A stretch of DNA of 6,491 bases from Syntrophothermus sp. UBA1445. Its GTDB lineage: Bacteria; Bacillota; Syntrophomonadia; Syntrophomonadales; DTU052. A program made the position numbers and the translations under genes. The notes under the pieces are model-generated. The model was given only the letters and a program-made list of their open reading frames with translations. It did not search any database and was not told the origin of the DNA. Below, piece by piece: positions 1 through 5,768 of this stretch; positions within the stretch are counted from its first letter, which is position 1; every line of letters starts with the position of its first letter. The stretch lies in the NCBI GenBank assembly GCA_002329495.1, contig DCTH01000021.1, positions 1 through 6,491 on the forward strand, written 5' to 3'.

Positions 1-27
1 TTCTGATAGCGATTTATAATTCACCAT
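1..27 (-). CDS. N-terminal fragment of an unidentified leftward gene
   Basis: Reading leftward, ATG at 27-25 begins an open frame that runs off the left edge, encoding MVNYKSLSE. A strong Shine-Dalgarno AAAGGAG (34-40, read leftward) lies 6 nt upstream of the ATG, which is why I accept so short a fragment as a real gene start. A candidate promoter lies further upstream at 77-106. The preceding leftward gene ends in a strong terminator at 164-197, so this gene is probably its own transcription unit. Nine residues are too few to assign a family. They show no signal-peptide character. Confidence 0.7.
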
Positions 28-76
28 AAAATTCTCCTTTAACTGTGTATAGCGGCATGCTTATTCCTGTGCTTAA

Positions 77-106
77 ATTCTATCATCACGTCATGGATTA
101 TGAAAA
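77..106 (-). promoter_or_regulatory. Candidate sigma-A-type promoter of the left-edge gene
   Basis: Read leftward, TTTTCA (106-101) is followed after an 18-nt spacer by TAGAAT (82-77). The -10 matches TATAAT at 5 of 6 positions and the -35 matches TTGACA moderately. The position, about 50 nt before the ATG at 27 and just after the terminator of the previous gene, suits a promoter. This is a motif match only. Confidence 0.35.
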
Positions 107-163
107 TCCACTCACCGTACTACGTTACTCAAGCCATTGATACTGTTCATGGGTCTTAACCAT

Positions 164-197
164 AAAAAAACGCCCCCTTCGGATTACGAAGGGGGCG
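164..197 (-). terminator. Rho-independent terminator of the stalk-protein gene
   Basis: A perfect 11-bp stem pairs 171-181 (CGCCCCCTTCG) with 187-197 across a 5-nt loop (GATTA). Read leftward, the stem is followed directly by seven T residues (complement of A 170-164). It begins 14 nt beyond the stop codon of the 211-1488 gene. The other strand has no T tract directly after the stem, so the signal is directional. Confidence 0.93.
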
Positions 198-210
198 CAG
201 GGTTTTGCAT

Positions 211-1488
211 CTAGAGTTGAGTGGCTGTCATTTGCTGTTGCAGGTATTCATTAAAGTCCCGGGCTTGACTTACGTCAGGAATATCGAAAGGCTGTCCGAA
301 GTCATAGATCTTATAGCTTGCTTTTTCGATTATACACATATCAACCGGGTCCGATACTTCATTCCCAACCTTGGTCGCGGGTATTTTCAAGTCCACATCG
401 GCTTCCAGGTCCATAAAAGTGGGCAATAGGTCGGCCTGATTAACCCAGACCCGATAAAATATATCAGCCTTCATGTTCTGAAAAAGAGTCTGCATCATTT
501 GGTTCATGTCCTGACTTATATTGTTCGTAGCTGAAGGGGTGGGCATCTGACTCATTACGCTTTGAAAGAGTCGGTTAAAGCTTTCCGCTCCCATAATCAC
601 GTTGATTACCCAGTAAGACTTGCCATCTCTCATTTGGTCATCGCCAAAACTCATAATGGCGCCGGACTCCTGCATCATCTGCAGTGATGCCAGCGGATCA
701 CTGCTGTTGGATTGTTCAATCAGAGCCTTCATATCCATTCCCGGGATGTTCATTTTGAACCAGCCTTCTTCTCCCGGAATAGTTATGTACATGCCCTCTT
801 CATTGATAAACGCCTCGGTTGTCGCCGAGATTGCAAGGTTACGAGCCTCAGGGACGGCCGGAGAATCAACGGTGGTTCTTATGTACATAAACAAAGGTTT
901 TTGATGTACGGCCATATACATATCCATGTCAGTCGTGGAGTTCACAGTTTCCTGCTTGGCAGTATTGGTCATTTCCATATCCATGGAAATCTTCACGTCA
1001 GTCTTATATGTTTTGTTCTTGAGCAGAGCCTCCGAGGATTTGACCATAAGTTCTTCAATACTCATCCCCTGGCGCTGCTCGGAATACTTGACCGCTGCCG
1101 TCTGGCTGTTCTGTTCCCAGGTAACTGTGGCCCCAAAGGCTTCGGATATGAAACGCAGCGGAACCATTACTTCACCGGCAACCATAGTAGGTGCTTGGGG
1201 CATAACCAGTTGTTTGCCGTTCAAGTCGGCCTTGGTGTCGTTTAGTGTAAGCCGGAGTGTATTGGGACCCTTCTTGACCGTCACAATCTTGTCTGTCAAA
1301 TTGATTTCCGCACCCAGTACCCGGCCAACGAAAGACAAAGGTACCATGGTCGTCCCCTTGGTGAGTTGCGGGGCAGTGAGCGGGACGTAGGACTTTCCGT
1401 TGACGTTAAGGTTGACACCTGCCCAAACCGGGTTGGCACAGAGAAGTAAAAAGAATGCTGTGATGATTGCCACTAATTTTTGGCGCAT
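211..1488 (-). CDS. Secreted, Met-rich stalk-domain (copper amine oxidase N-terminal-like) protein
   Basis: Predicted exported protein of 425 aa. I chose ATG at 1488-1486 over an in-frame ATG five codons upstream because GGGAGGG (1495-1501) sits 6 nt before it and would overlap the longer start. Residues 1-23 form a signal peptide: basic start RQK, hydrophobic core, and a likely signal peptidase I site after NPVWA. LLLC at 14-17 is a poor lipobox. Residues about 26-135 match a copper amine oxidase N-terminal-like (stalk) domain, with the two hallmark half-repeats TTMVPLSFVGRVLGAEI and EVMVPLRFISEAFGATVTW. These domains are common in clostridial surface proteins and do not imply amine oxidase activity. 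The remainder (about 140-425) resembles the LolA/LppX-like DUF6612 type (for example GWFKMNIPG near the middle), but this is tentative. Methionine is unusually frequent: 32 of 425 residues, in clusters such as SMDMEM and DMDMYM. The gene has its own promoter candidate and a strong terminator, so it is probably monocistronic. The substrate or ligand is unknown. Confidence 0.88.
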   Translation of the reverse strand: MRQKLVAIITAFFLLLCANPVWAGVNLNVNGKSYVPLTAPQLTKGTTMVPLSFVGRVLGAEINLTDKIVTVKKGPNTLRLTLNDTKADLNGKQLVMPQAPTMVAGEVMVPLRFISEAFGATVTWEQNSQTAAVKYSEQRQGMSIEELMVKSSEALLKNKTYKTDVKISMDMEMTNTAKQETVNSTTDMDMYMAVHQKPLFMYIRTTVDSPAVPEARNLAISATTEAFINEEGMYITIPGEEGWFKMNIPGMDMKALIEQSNSSDPLASLQMMQESGAIMSFGDDQMRDGKSYWVINVIMGAESFNRLFQSVMSQMPTPSATNNISQDMNQMMQTLFQNMKADIFYRVWVNQADLLPTFMDLEADVDLKIPATKVGNEVSDPVDMCIIEKASYKIYDFGQPFDIPDVSQARDFNEYLQQQMTATQL

Positions 1489-1494
1489 AATAAA

Positions 1495-1501
1495 CCCTCC
1501 C
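1495..1501 (-). promoter_or_regulatory. Ribosome binding site that fixes the start at 1488
   Basis: GGGAGGG, read leftward, is followed by the 6-nt spacer TTTATT and then ATG. Its position excludes the ATG five codons upstream (at 1503), which would lie inside or before the site and lacks a good one of its own. Confidence 0.8.
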
Positions 1502-1537
1502 ATTCATATTTAGGGGTAATTACAATCCCTTAGTCTG

Positions 1538-1565
1538 ATTATAGACCAAATGATGCTAATGAAAA
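1538..1565 (-). promoter_or_regulatory. Sigma-A-type promoter of the stalk-protein gene
   Basis: Read leftward, TTTTCA (1565-1560), a 16-nt spacer, and a perfect TATAAT (1543-1538). It lies about 50 nt upstream of the ATG at 1488. The -35 hexamer is the same as in the candidate promoter at 77-106. I see no intrinsic terminator between the diguanylate cyclase gene (stop at 1653) and here, so readthrough from that gene is also possible. Confidence 0.55.
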
Positions 1566-1652
1566 ACCTAGTTACAGAGGATAATCATGCCAACCGGGGT
1601 TATTAATGCGCGGGGGAGTAAGGTGAGGTTTCTGACCTTGGTGTGTGCTGTG

Positions 1653-2579
1653 TCAAGAGAATGATTGCTCTTCACTGGCCAGACCGATCTGGTTTCTTCC
1701 GGCTCGCTTGGCTTTGTACAAGGCTTCATCGGAGCGCTTTATCAGTTCCAGCGGATCCTGTCCTGGCTTGGGGGTTATTGTGGTTACCCCCAGGCTGATG
1801 GTGATAACCGGGGCGATGGGTGAACTGATGTGAGGGATCGCAAGATCGATTATGCCGGTTCTTAGCTGTTCAGCAACTATCATGGCGCCGATGCTGTCCG
1901 TCTCCGGCAGTATACAGGCGAATTCTTCGCCACCCCATCGGCCGACCAGATCGCCAGGTCTTTTCAACGTTTTGCATAGTTTGATGGCAACTTTACGCAA
2001 ACACTCATCACCTTCGAGGTGTCCATAAGTATCATTGTAGTTCTTGAAATAATCGATATCGGTCATAATCAGTGATAGCGGCTGGCCTGAACGCGTGGCC
2101 CGCCGCCACTCCACTGACATAGTCTCATCAAACCGCCTCCGGTTGGGAATTCCCGTCAAACCGTCCGCCATGCCCATCTTGGTCAGGCAATCGCGAAAAT
2201 ACTTCAATTGCAGGTGATTCTTGACCCGCGCTTTCAATATGGACGGCTTAAAAGGTTTGGTGATGTAATCAATAGCACCTAAACTCAGGCCGTACTCTTC
2301 GTCCTGTTCGTTGTTCATTCCGGTCAGATAGATTATTGGGATGTCCTTGGTTTCCTCCTTGGCCTTAATCCGTCGACACACCTCATAGCCGTCCATGTTT
2401 GGCATCAAGATATCAAGCAGTATCAAGTCAGGATGAGGTTCTGAAGATGCTATACGCAGGGCATCCACGCCGTTCCTGGCGGTTACCACCGCGCAGTCTT
2501 CCTTTAGAATGTCAGCTATGATTTGAATATTGAAAAGGCTGTCATCAACAATTAGGACTGTTTGTCTGGGATGCTCCAT
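1653..2579 (-). CDS. Response regulator-diguanylate cyclase (REC-GGDEF)
   Basis: Cytoplasmic 308-aa two-domain signalling protein expected to make cyclic di-GMP from two GTP when its receiver domain is phosphorylated. REC, about residues 7-125: acidic pair D12-D13, phospho-acceptor D56 in LLDILMPNMDG, switch T86, conserved K108 in TKPFKP. GGDEF, about 135-300: DGLTGIPNRR (139-148), metal-binding D174 in TDIDYFK, active-site GGEEF (216-220), and late motifs ISLGV and DEALYKAKRAGRN. R207-P-G-D210 lies five residues before GGEEF and fits the RxxD inhibitory I-site, so product feedback inhibition is expected. The architecture is PleD/WspR-like with a single REC. No histidine kinase is encoded nearby, so its partner is elsewhere. 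I chose ATG at 2579 because GGGGA (2586-2590) precedes it by 6 nt. The longer in-frame TTG at 2606 has a badly placed AGGA one base away. It lies between two secreted stalk-domain proteins, which may hint at envelope-related output. Confidence 0.95.
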   Translation of the reverse strand: MEHPRQTVLIVDDSLFNIQIIADILKEDCAVVTARNGVDALRIASSEPHPDLILLDILMPNMDGYEVCRRIKAKEETKDIPIIYLTGMNNEQDEEYGLSLGAIDYITKPFKPSILKARVKNHLQLKYFRDCLTKMGMADGLTGIPNRRRFDETMSVEWRRATRSGQPLSLIMTDIDYFKNYNDTYGHLEGDECLRKVAIKLCKTLKRPGDLVGRWGGEEFACILPETDSIGAMIVAEQLRTGIIDLAIPHISSPIAPVITISLGVTTITPKPGQDPLELIKRSDEALYKAKRAGRNQIGLASEEQSFS

Positions 2580-2660
2580 GAGAATTCCCCGATCCTGTAT
2601 TAACAAATCCTACATGTATTTGGTAATTGATATGACTATTTCGCCTTATTGATACGGATT

Positions 2661-2706
2661 CCTGCTGGCAACCGCATGGGTTAGTTCCTTGTTTGCTGAC
2701 AGCAGG
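2661..2706. repeat. Bulged inverted repeat, 7 bp + 4 bp
   Basis: CCTGCTGGCAA (2661-2671) pairs with TTGC (2693-2696) plus CAGCAGG (2700-2706), giving 11 bp with a 3-nt TGA bulge (2697-2699) and a 21-nt loop. Within the loop, AACC and GGTT (2670-2682) could form a smaller hairpin. The right arm overlaps the -35 element and spacer of the candidate rightward promoter. It could be an operator, or an RNA structure in the leader of the leftward diguanylate cyclase transcript. Confidence 0.5.
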
Positions 2707-2717
2707 TAAGGTAAAAT
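2689..2717 (+). promoter_or_regulatory. Candidate sigma-A-type promoter of the stalk-glucosaminidase gene
   Basis: TTGTTT (2689-2694), a 17-nt spacer, then TAAAAT (2712-2717). Spacing is optimal and both hexamers are reasonable. Transcription from here would give an untranslated leader of roughly 175 nt containing the dyads at 2759-2780 and 2841-2864. A promoter nearer the gene cannot be excluded. Confidence 0.4.
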
Positions 2718-2758
2718 AGGAAAAAACTGATGAAATTATGGATAATAGTTGGAAAATC

Positions 2759-2780
2759 CGAAAATCAATAGGAATTTTCG
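2759..2780. repeat. Perfect 7-bp inverted repeat, operator-like
   Basis: CGAAAAT (2759-2765) and ATTTTCG (2774-2780) flank an 8-nt spacer. GAAAATC also occurs just before as a direct repeat (GAAAATCCGAAAATC), so the half-site is present three times within 30 bp. A/T-rich short dyads of this kind are often protein binding sites, but no regulator can be named. Confidence 0.35.
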
Positions 2781-2840
2781 CGATAGTCCACAATTAAGCT
2801 TTCACTTTTCTTAAGCTCCAGAATGGATACTAAAAGAACC

Positions 2841-2864
2841 GGGGACACATAGATAGCTGTCTCC
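2841..2864 (+). repeat. Leader hairpin next to a GAACCGGGGACA motif
   Basis: GGGGACA (2841-2847) pairs with TGTCTCC (2858-2864), 7 bp with one G-U pair and a 10-nt loop. The preceding AAAGAACCG (2833-2841) is also found in the large palindrome (5823-5831), so this may be a degenerate relative of that repeat family. No T tract follows, so it is not an intrinsic terminator. Confidence 0.4.
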
Positions 2865-2898
2865 TAGTTTGGGGGGTTGTTGGTTGTTTAAGGGCAGG

Positions 2899-4260
2899 AT
2901 GCTTCGTATGGTTATGACACTTCTATCGGTTATACCTCTTCTTATGGTGGCTGCTCCAGCCAGTGCCGGTCCTTCTGTTTTGTGTTTCATCGATGGACAG
3001 GAACTCATTAGTGATCCAGCTCCATTTATTCTTAATGATCGCACCATGGTCCCTCTGCGAGCAGTGGGGGAGGGATTGGATATGGAGGTTGAGTGGCTGG
3101 AGGAGCTCAGGGTGGCGCGAATACATACCAACCCGGCGATACCGCTGAATCCACTGCCACCGCTGACTGACAGGGATTCAATTGCCAGGCCGTTGATCTT
3201 TATCAATGACATGCAGATACCCAGTGACGTTGACCCGGTGATTGTTGAGGATCGCATCATGGTACCAATAGCGGTTATTGTTGAAAACCTGGGGATGGAA
3301 GTAGAATGGAATGAAAGTGCCCGTCATGTATACATAACCAGACCGGAACCAGAGGTACCGGCACCGGAACCTGAACAGCCCCCAGAGGAGCCGGAGACAC
3401 CAGCACCGGTTGAGGAACCATCTCCACCGGCATTGCCGGAGCATCTTTACCTGGGGATATCAATAATGGGTAACCCCCAGGCTGCTCCTGCTGAAATGGC
3501 TCGGGTAGCTTTTGATGCGATTGCCGCCCGGATTTATCCTGGCATTTCTGAGACAGATACCGCGGTATACATAAACCGGGCCCGGGAAAGCGTGCAGCAG
3601 CAATACGATGAGGTTACAACTCTGGAGGTAATCCGGCTGACCTCGGAGTTAAATAAGAGCCGGGCCGAGGTTATGCAGTATTCACCGGCGCAAAGAGATG
3701 AAATTCTTGATTTTGTTGCCGCTACTTACTATAAGCTGGCCCAAATGTATCTGCAGAAAGGGCTGCAATACGGGATCAGGGGGGATATCGCCTTTTTCCA
3801 GGCCGCTCATGAAACCGGGTGGTGGAGATTCGGTGGGCTGGTGACTCCCGAGCAGAACAACTACTGCGGATTAAGTGCCACTGGACAGCCAGCGACAGCA
3901 CAGGAACAACTCCGGGGTGCAAATCCGGCCCGGGTATATTTCGTTGAGGGTAGACATGGTGCGTTTTTTGATACCCCGGCTACCGGAGTGGAGGCTCAGC
4001 TGCAGCATCTGTATGCCTATGCCACCACCCAGGACTTACCGGCAGGGGTGGACCTCGTAAGCCCCCGCTATGCTCTGGTAAAGAAAGGAATCGCCCCGAA
4101 CTGGGAGGACCTGGGGGGCAAGTGGGCGGTCCCTGGGTATCCTCGCGGAGCACCTTACTATTATGAAAGTATGCCGGATCCCTTCGCCGCAGCATTTGCT
4201 GATGGGAAGACCTACGGTCAGACCATCCTGGCGTACTACTTCAGGACTGGATTAAAGTAA
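2899..4260 (+). CDS. Secreted cell-wall hydrolase: two stalk domains plus glucosaminidase-type domain
   Basis: Predicted exported 453-aa peptidoglycan-active enzyme. Signal peptide, residues 1-23, with a likely cleavage site after APASA. Two stalk domains follow: about 26-77 (NDRTMVPLRAVGEGL, EVEW) and about 98-147 (EDRIMVPIAVIVENLGMEVEW). A Pro/Glu-rich linker (about 148-180) probably acts as a spacer in the wall. The C-terminal part begins with an IMGxPxAxxxEM motif (189-200) and continues as a glucosaminidase-type domain (about 275-450). Its conserved block GDIAFFQAAHETGWWRFGG is followed by QNNYCGLSATG and the later motif VEAQLQHLYAYA; E305 in AHET is the likely catalytic acid. Such domains cleave beta-1,4 N-acetylglucosaminyl bonds in peptidoglycan. 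Start: ATG at 2899 has AAGGG 4 nt upstream. ATG at 2908 has AGGA 8 nt upstream and is nearly as good. A longer TTG start at 2869 has no ribosome binding site. The gene is monocistronic, with a strong terminator 35 nt after the stop. Confidence 0.9.
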   Translation: MLRMVMTLLSVIPLLMVAAPASAGPSVLCFIDGQELISDPAPFILNDRTMVPLRAVGEGLDMEVEWLEELRVARIHTNPAIPLNPLPPLTDRDSIARPLIFINDMQIPSDVDPVIVEDRIMVPIAVIVENLGMEVEWNESARHVYITRPEPEVPAPEPEQPPEEPETPAPVEEPSPPALPEHLYLGISIMGNPQAAPAEMARVAFDAIAARIYPGISETDTAVYINRARESVQQQYDEVTTLEVIRLTSELNKSRAEVMQYSPAQRDEILDFVAATYYKLAQMYLQKGLQYGIRGDIAFFQAAHETGWWRFGGLVTPEQNNYCGLSATGQPATAQEQLRGANPARVYFVEGRHGAFFDTPATGVEAQLQHLYAYATTQDLPAGVDLVSPRYALVKKGIAPNWEDLGGKWAVPGYPRGAPYYYESMPDPFAAAFADGKTYGQTILAYYFRTGLK

Positions 4261-4294
4261 GAAACGTTTATAATCAAACGGGATAGAATTACTT

Positions 4295-4324
4295 AAGGAT
4301 CGGTCTGCCGGTCCTTTGTTTTTT
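4295..4324 (+). terminator. Rho-independent terminator of the glucosaminidase gene
   Basis: AAGGATCGG (4295-4303) pairs with CCGGTCCTT (4308-4316) around a TCTG loop: 9 bp including one G-U pair. It is followed by a T-rich run, TTTGTTTTTT in all (4315-4324). It lies 35 nt after the TAA at 4258-4260. Confidence 0.92.
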
Positions 4325-4361
4325 CCGGGGAAAGCTTGTTATGAAGGGAACATAGAAGGGT

Positions 4362-4391
4362 AAAAGGGGTCCCGGCGGTTTTCGGCCGGGA
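4362..4391 (-). terminator. Probable Rho-independent terminator of the small leftward gene
   Basis: TCCCGGC (4370-4376) pairs with GCCGGGA (4385-4391), a perfect GC-rich 7-bp stem with an 8-nt loop. Read leftward it is followed by CCCCTTTTA, so the T tract is short and displaced by four C residues. It begins 16 nt past the stop codon at 4408, the expected place. The weak T tract limits confidence. Confidence 0.5.
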
Positions 4392-4407
4392 AGGACGAGT
4401 TGAGATC

Positions 4408-4653
4408 TTATTGGCCCGAGATATTTTGCACCAAAATGGTGTTGTATTGAAGTTCAGATTGGATGTATAGGTCTATTTCTTTTTGCTCTATCCAAGTTTT
4501 CAGGTATTGTTCCATCTGGCCTATCTGATGAGCATAATCACTGAACGTTTGGTTGATTTCCTGGTGGTTGACATCTGCGGCGTGTAAACTCAACTCACGG
4601 TGAAGGTGGCGTAGGCTGTTCAACGTCTGATGAATACCCTTTCCGGTATACAC
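4408..4653 (-). CDS. Small helical protein, DUF1657-like
   Basis: Predicted soluble protein of 81 aa. The start is GTG at 4653-4651, chosen because AAGGAGGT (4661-4668) lies 7 nt upstream. The same frame continues up to an ATG at 4764, but that extension would bury this excellent ribosome binding site and has none of its own. There is no signal peptide or membrane segment. The protein should be mostly alpha-helical and is rich in His and Gln. The pattern IHQTLNSLRHLHRELSLHA, then F at about residue 30, a Q-rich stretch, and SELQY near the end resembles DUF1657. That is a family of about 65-70 aa in spore-forming Firmicutes, often near spoVA and DUF421 genes. The C-terminal half has about five extra residues and the match is by eye only. 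No partner gene is beside it. It is transcribed divergently from the hydrolase gene and has a probable terminator at 4362-4391. Its function is unknown. Confidence 0.65.
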   Translation of the reverse strand: MYTGKGIHQTLNSLRHLHRELSLHAADVNHQEINQTFSDYAHQIGQMEQYLKTWIEQKEIDLYIQSELQYNTILVQNISGQ

Positions 4654-4660
4654 ATAATTC

Positions 4661-4668
4661 ACCTCCTT
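4661..4668 (-). promoter_or_regulatory. Strong ribosome binding site selecting a GTG start
   Basis: AAGGAGGT, read leftward, is a near-perfect complement of the 16S rRNA 3' end. The ATG at 4655-4653, out of frame, meets a stop after about a dozen codons. The GTG at 4653 opens the 81-codon frame, so GTG is the likely start. The two overlap (ATGTG). Confidence 0.8.
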
Positions 4669-4708
4669 ACTAAAGGGATAGTACACCATATGACGTTGAC
4701 GGGCTATT

Positions 4709-4755
4709 AGTGAACCCATTCGGATTTTGTGAAACTTTTTTCCATGATGTGAAAC
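4709..4755. repeat. Three GTGAA(A)C direct repeats at 19-20 bp spacing
   Basis: GTGAAC occurs at 4710-4715 and TGTGAAAC at 4728-4735 and 4748-4755. The start-to-start distance of the shared GTGAA is 19 and then 20 bp, close to two helical turns, so all three would face the same side of the DNA. They lie upstream of the small leftward gene and in the divergent region shared with the hydrolase gene. This arrangement suits a regulator binding tandem sites, but no promoter elements can be assigned with confidence. Confidence 0.4.
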
Positions 4756-4776
4756 GAATTTCATATTCAGGGTCAG

Positions 4777-4813
4777 TCGGCGGTAGCTTGAACAATCAAT
4801 GATTTACCGTCGA
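4777..4813 (+). repeat. 9-bp inverted repeat in the leader of the hydrolase gene
   Basis: TCGGCGGTA (4777-4785) pairs with TACCGTCGA (4805-4813), 9 bp with one G-U pair. The 19-nt loop contains a small TTGA-ACAA-TCAA dyad (4788-4799). It lies about 75 nt before the ATG at 4887. It has five A residues after it on the + strand and no T tract on either side, so it is not an intrinsic terminator. It could be an operator or a leader RNA structure. Confidence 0.4.
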
Positions 4814-4886
4814 AAAAGGGATTATCGAACAGTTTACAGAAAATATAGACAACAAGATTCATTATCGTATCCAAAGGAGAAAAATC

Positions 4887-5765
4887 ATGCTGATACCTGT
4901 TACAGATCGAATTAAAATGGTTAAGGCCGCAAACGAGACCGGATTGCTGGTAGCCAATTCGCTGCTAGTGGAGGATGAGCAGACTCTCCTTATTGACGCC
5001 GGCTTTGGCCATGGTAACGTAGATACCCTGAGAGATATTCCCGTGGATTATCTGGTGAATTCCCACTTTCACGAGGACCACGTAATGTTTAATTGGTTAT
5101 TCCCCCGGGCCCAACTCTTTGTGCCCCTCGAAGATGCGGAGGGAATCAGCTCACGTCAGGCCTACATTGACTGGTACGGTTTTCAGATTTTGGACGGTCA
5201 GTCGGTCCAGGACTGGATATTTGCCGCTTTTGATTGGCGGGAGTACCATACCGATAACCTGTTCACTGAGGGGCATAAGTGGGAACTCGGAAATACTACC
5301 GTTCAAGCACTGCACACCCCGGGCCATACCCAGGGACACTATGCCTTCTGGCTGGAAAAAGAACGGGTACTGTTTGCCGCAGATGTGGCCTTGACTCCTA
5401 CTGGACCCTGGTACGGCAACATCACCAGCGATGTGGATGATTTTATTGCCTCCATTAAACGTTTAAAAGCTCTGAAACCTCAGGTGGTTGTTTCCGCCCA
5501 CCGATCCCTGATCGAAAAAAACATCGACCAGCAGTTCGATCGCTACCTGGAAGTTATCTTTGAACGCGAAGAAAAACTGCTGGCATACCTGCAGAAGGCC
5601 CACACACTGGAAGAGATCGCTGCCCAGAAATTCCTCTACGGCTATCAGCCGGCCGAAATAGTCCAGGGCTTTTTCGAACGAGTACACGTCTATACCCATC
5701 TCAGACGACTGCGCAATTTGGGTTGGGTTGAAGAACAGAATGGCAGGTACCGGAGTACTAGGTAG
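4887..5765 (+). CDS. Metallo-beta-lactamase-fold hydrolase with C-terminal winged-helix-like region
   Basis: Predicted cytoplasmic metal-dependent hydrolase of 292 aa. All five metal-site motifs of the fold are visible: D37 in LLIDAGFG, H60-F-H62-E-D64-H65, H147 in TPGHTQGH, D166 in LFAADV, and H205 in VVSAH. A di-zinc or similar centre is therefore expected. Residues about 210-292 (helices, then VYTHLRRLRNLGWVEEQNGRYR) look like the winged-helix tail found in LACTB2-like and related hydrolases. The substrate cannot be read from sequence. Thioester, lactone or nucleic-acid hydrolysis all occur in this superfamily, and true beta-lactamase activity is unlikely given no signal peptide. The start is well supported by AAAGGAG (4873-4879) 7 nt upstream. 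The gene has no downstream partner: 12 nt past its stop it meets the 66-bp palindrome, and beyond that a convergent crotonase-family gene. Confidence 0.9.
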   Translation: MLIPVTDRIKMVKAANETGLLVANSLLVEDEQTLLIDAGFGHGNVDTLRDIPVDYLVNSHFHEDHVMFNWLFPRAQLFVPLEDAEGISSRQAYIDWYGFQILDGQSVQDWIFAAFDWREYHTDNLFTEGHKWELGNTTVQALHTPGHTQGHYAFWLEKERVLFAADVALTPTGPWYGNITSDVDDFIASIKRLKALKPQVVVSAHRSLIEKNIDQQFDRYLEVIFEREEKLLAYLQKAHTLEEIAAQKFLYGYQPAEIVQGFFERVHVYTHLRRLRNLGWVEEQNGRYRSTR

Positions 5766-5768
5766 GTG

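Larger units (their letters stand above)
2580..2898. other. Divergent intergenic region (319 bp) with dyads and promoters
   Basis: This region separates the leftward diguanylate cyclase gene from the rightward stalk-glucosaminidase gene. It contains a bulged inverted repeat (2661-2706), a candidate rightward promoter (2689-2717), a 7-bp inverted repeat (2759-2780), a direct repeat TTAAGCT (2794-2800 and 2811-2817), a hairpin (2841-2864) and a 23-nt stretch of only G and T (2867-2889). I looked for c-di-GMP-I and c-di-GMP-II riboswitch signatures on both strands and did not see them. I found no convincing leftward promoter. I do not believe the open frames crossing this region are genes. Confidence 0.7.

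Noticed and set aside
620..1390. Overlapping rightward open frames opposite the stalk-protein gene
   Set aside because: They are antisense to a gene with clear signal peptide, domain motifs, RBS, promoter and terminator, and their products show no recognisable family or ribosome binding site.
1431..1445. Lipobox (LLLC) in the stalk-protein signal peptide
   Set aside because: The residue before Cys is Leu rather than Gly/Ala/Ser, and a good signal peptidase I site (PVWA) follows, so lipoprotein processing is unlikely.
2545..2793. Leftward 82-codon open frame covering the divergent intergenic region
   Set aside because: It overlaps the start of the diguanylate cyclase in another frame, has no ribosome binding site, and its sequence looks like translated noncoding DNA.
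2580..2898. c-di-GMP riboswitch near the diguanylate cyclase or surface-hydrolase gene
   Set aside because: I looked for the class I and class II conserved core sequences on both strands and did not find them.
4654..4764. N-terminal extension of the small leftward protein to ATG at 4764
   Set aside because: The extension would translate through an excellent AAGGAGGT site that is correctly spaced for GTG at 4653, and it contains the phased direct repeats; a noncoding leader explains it better.
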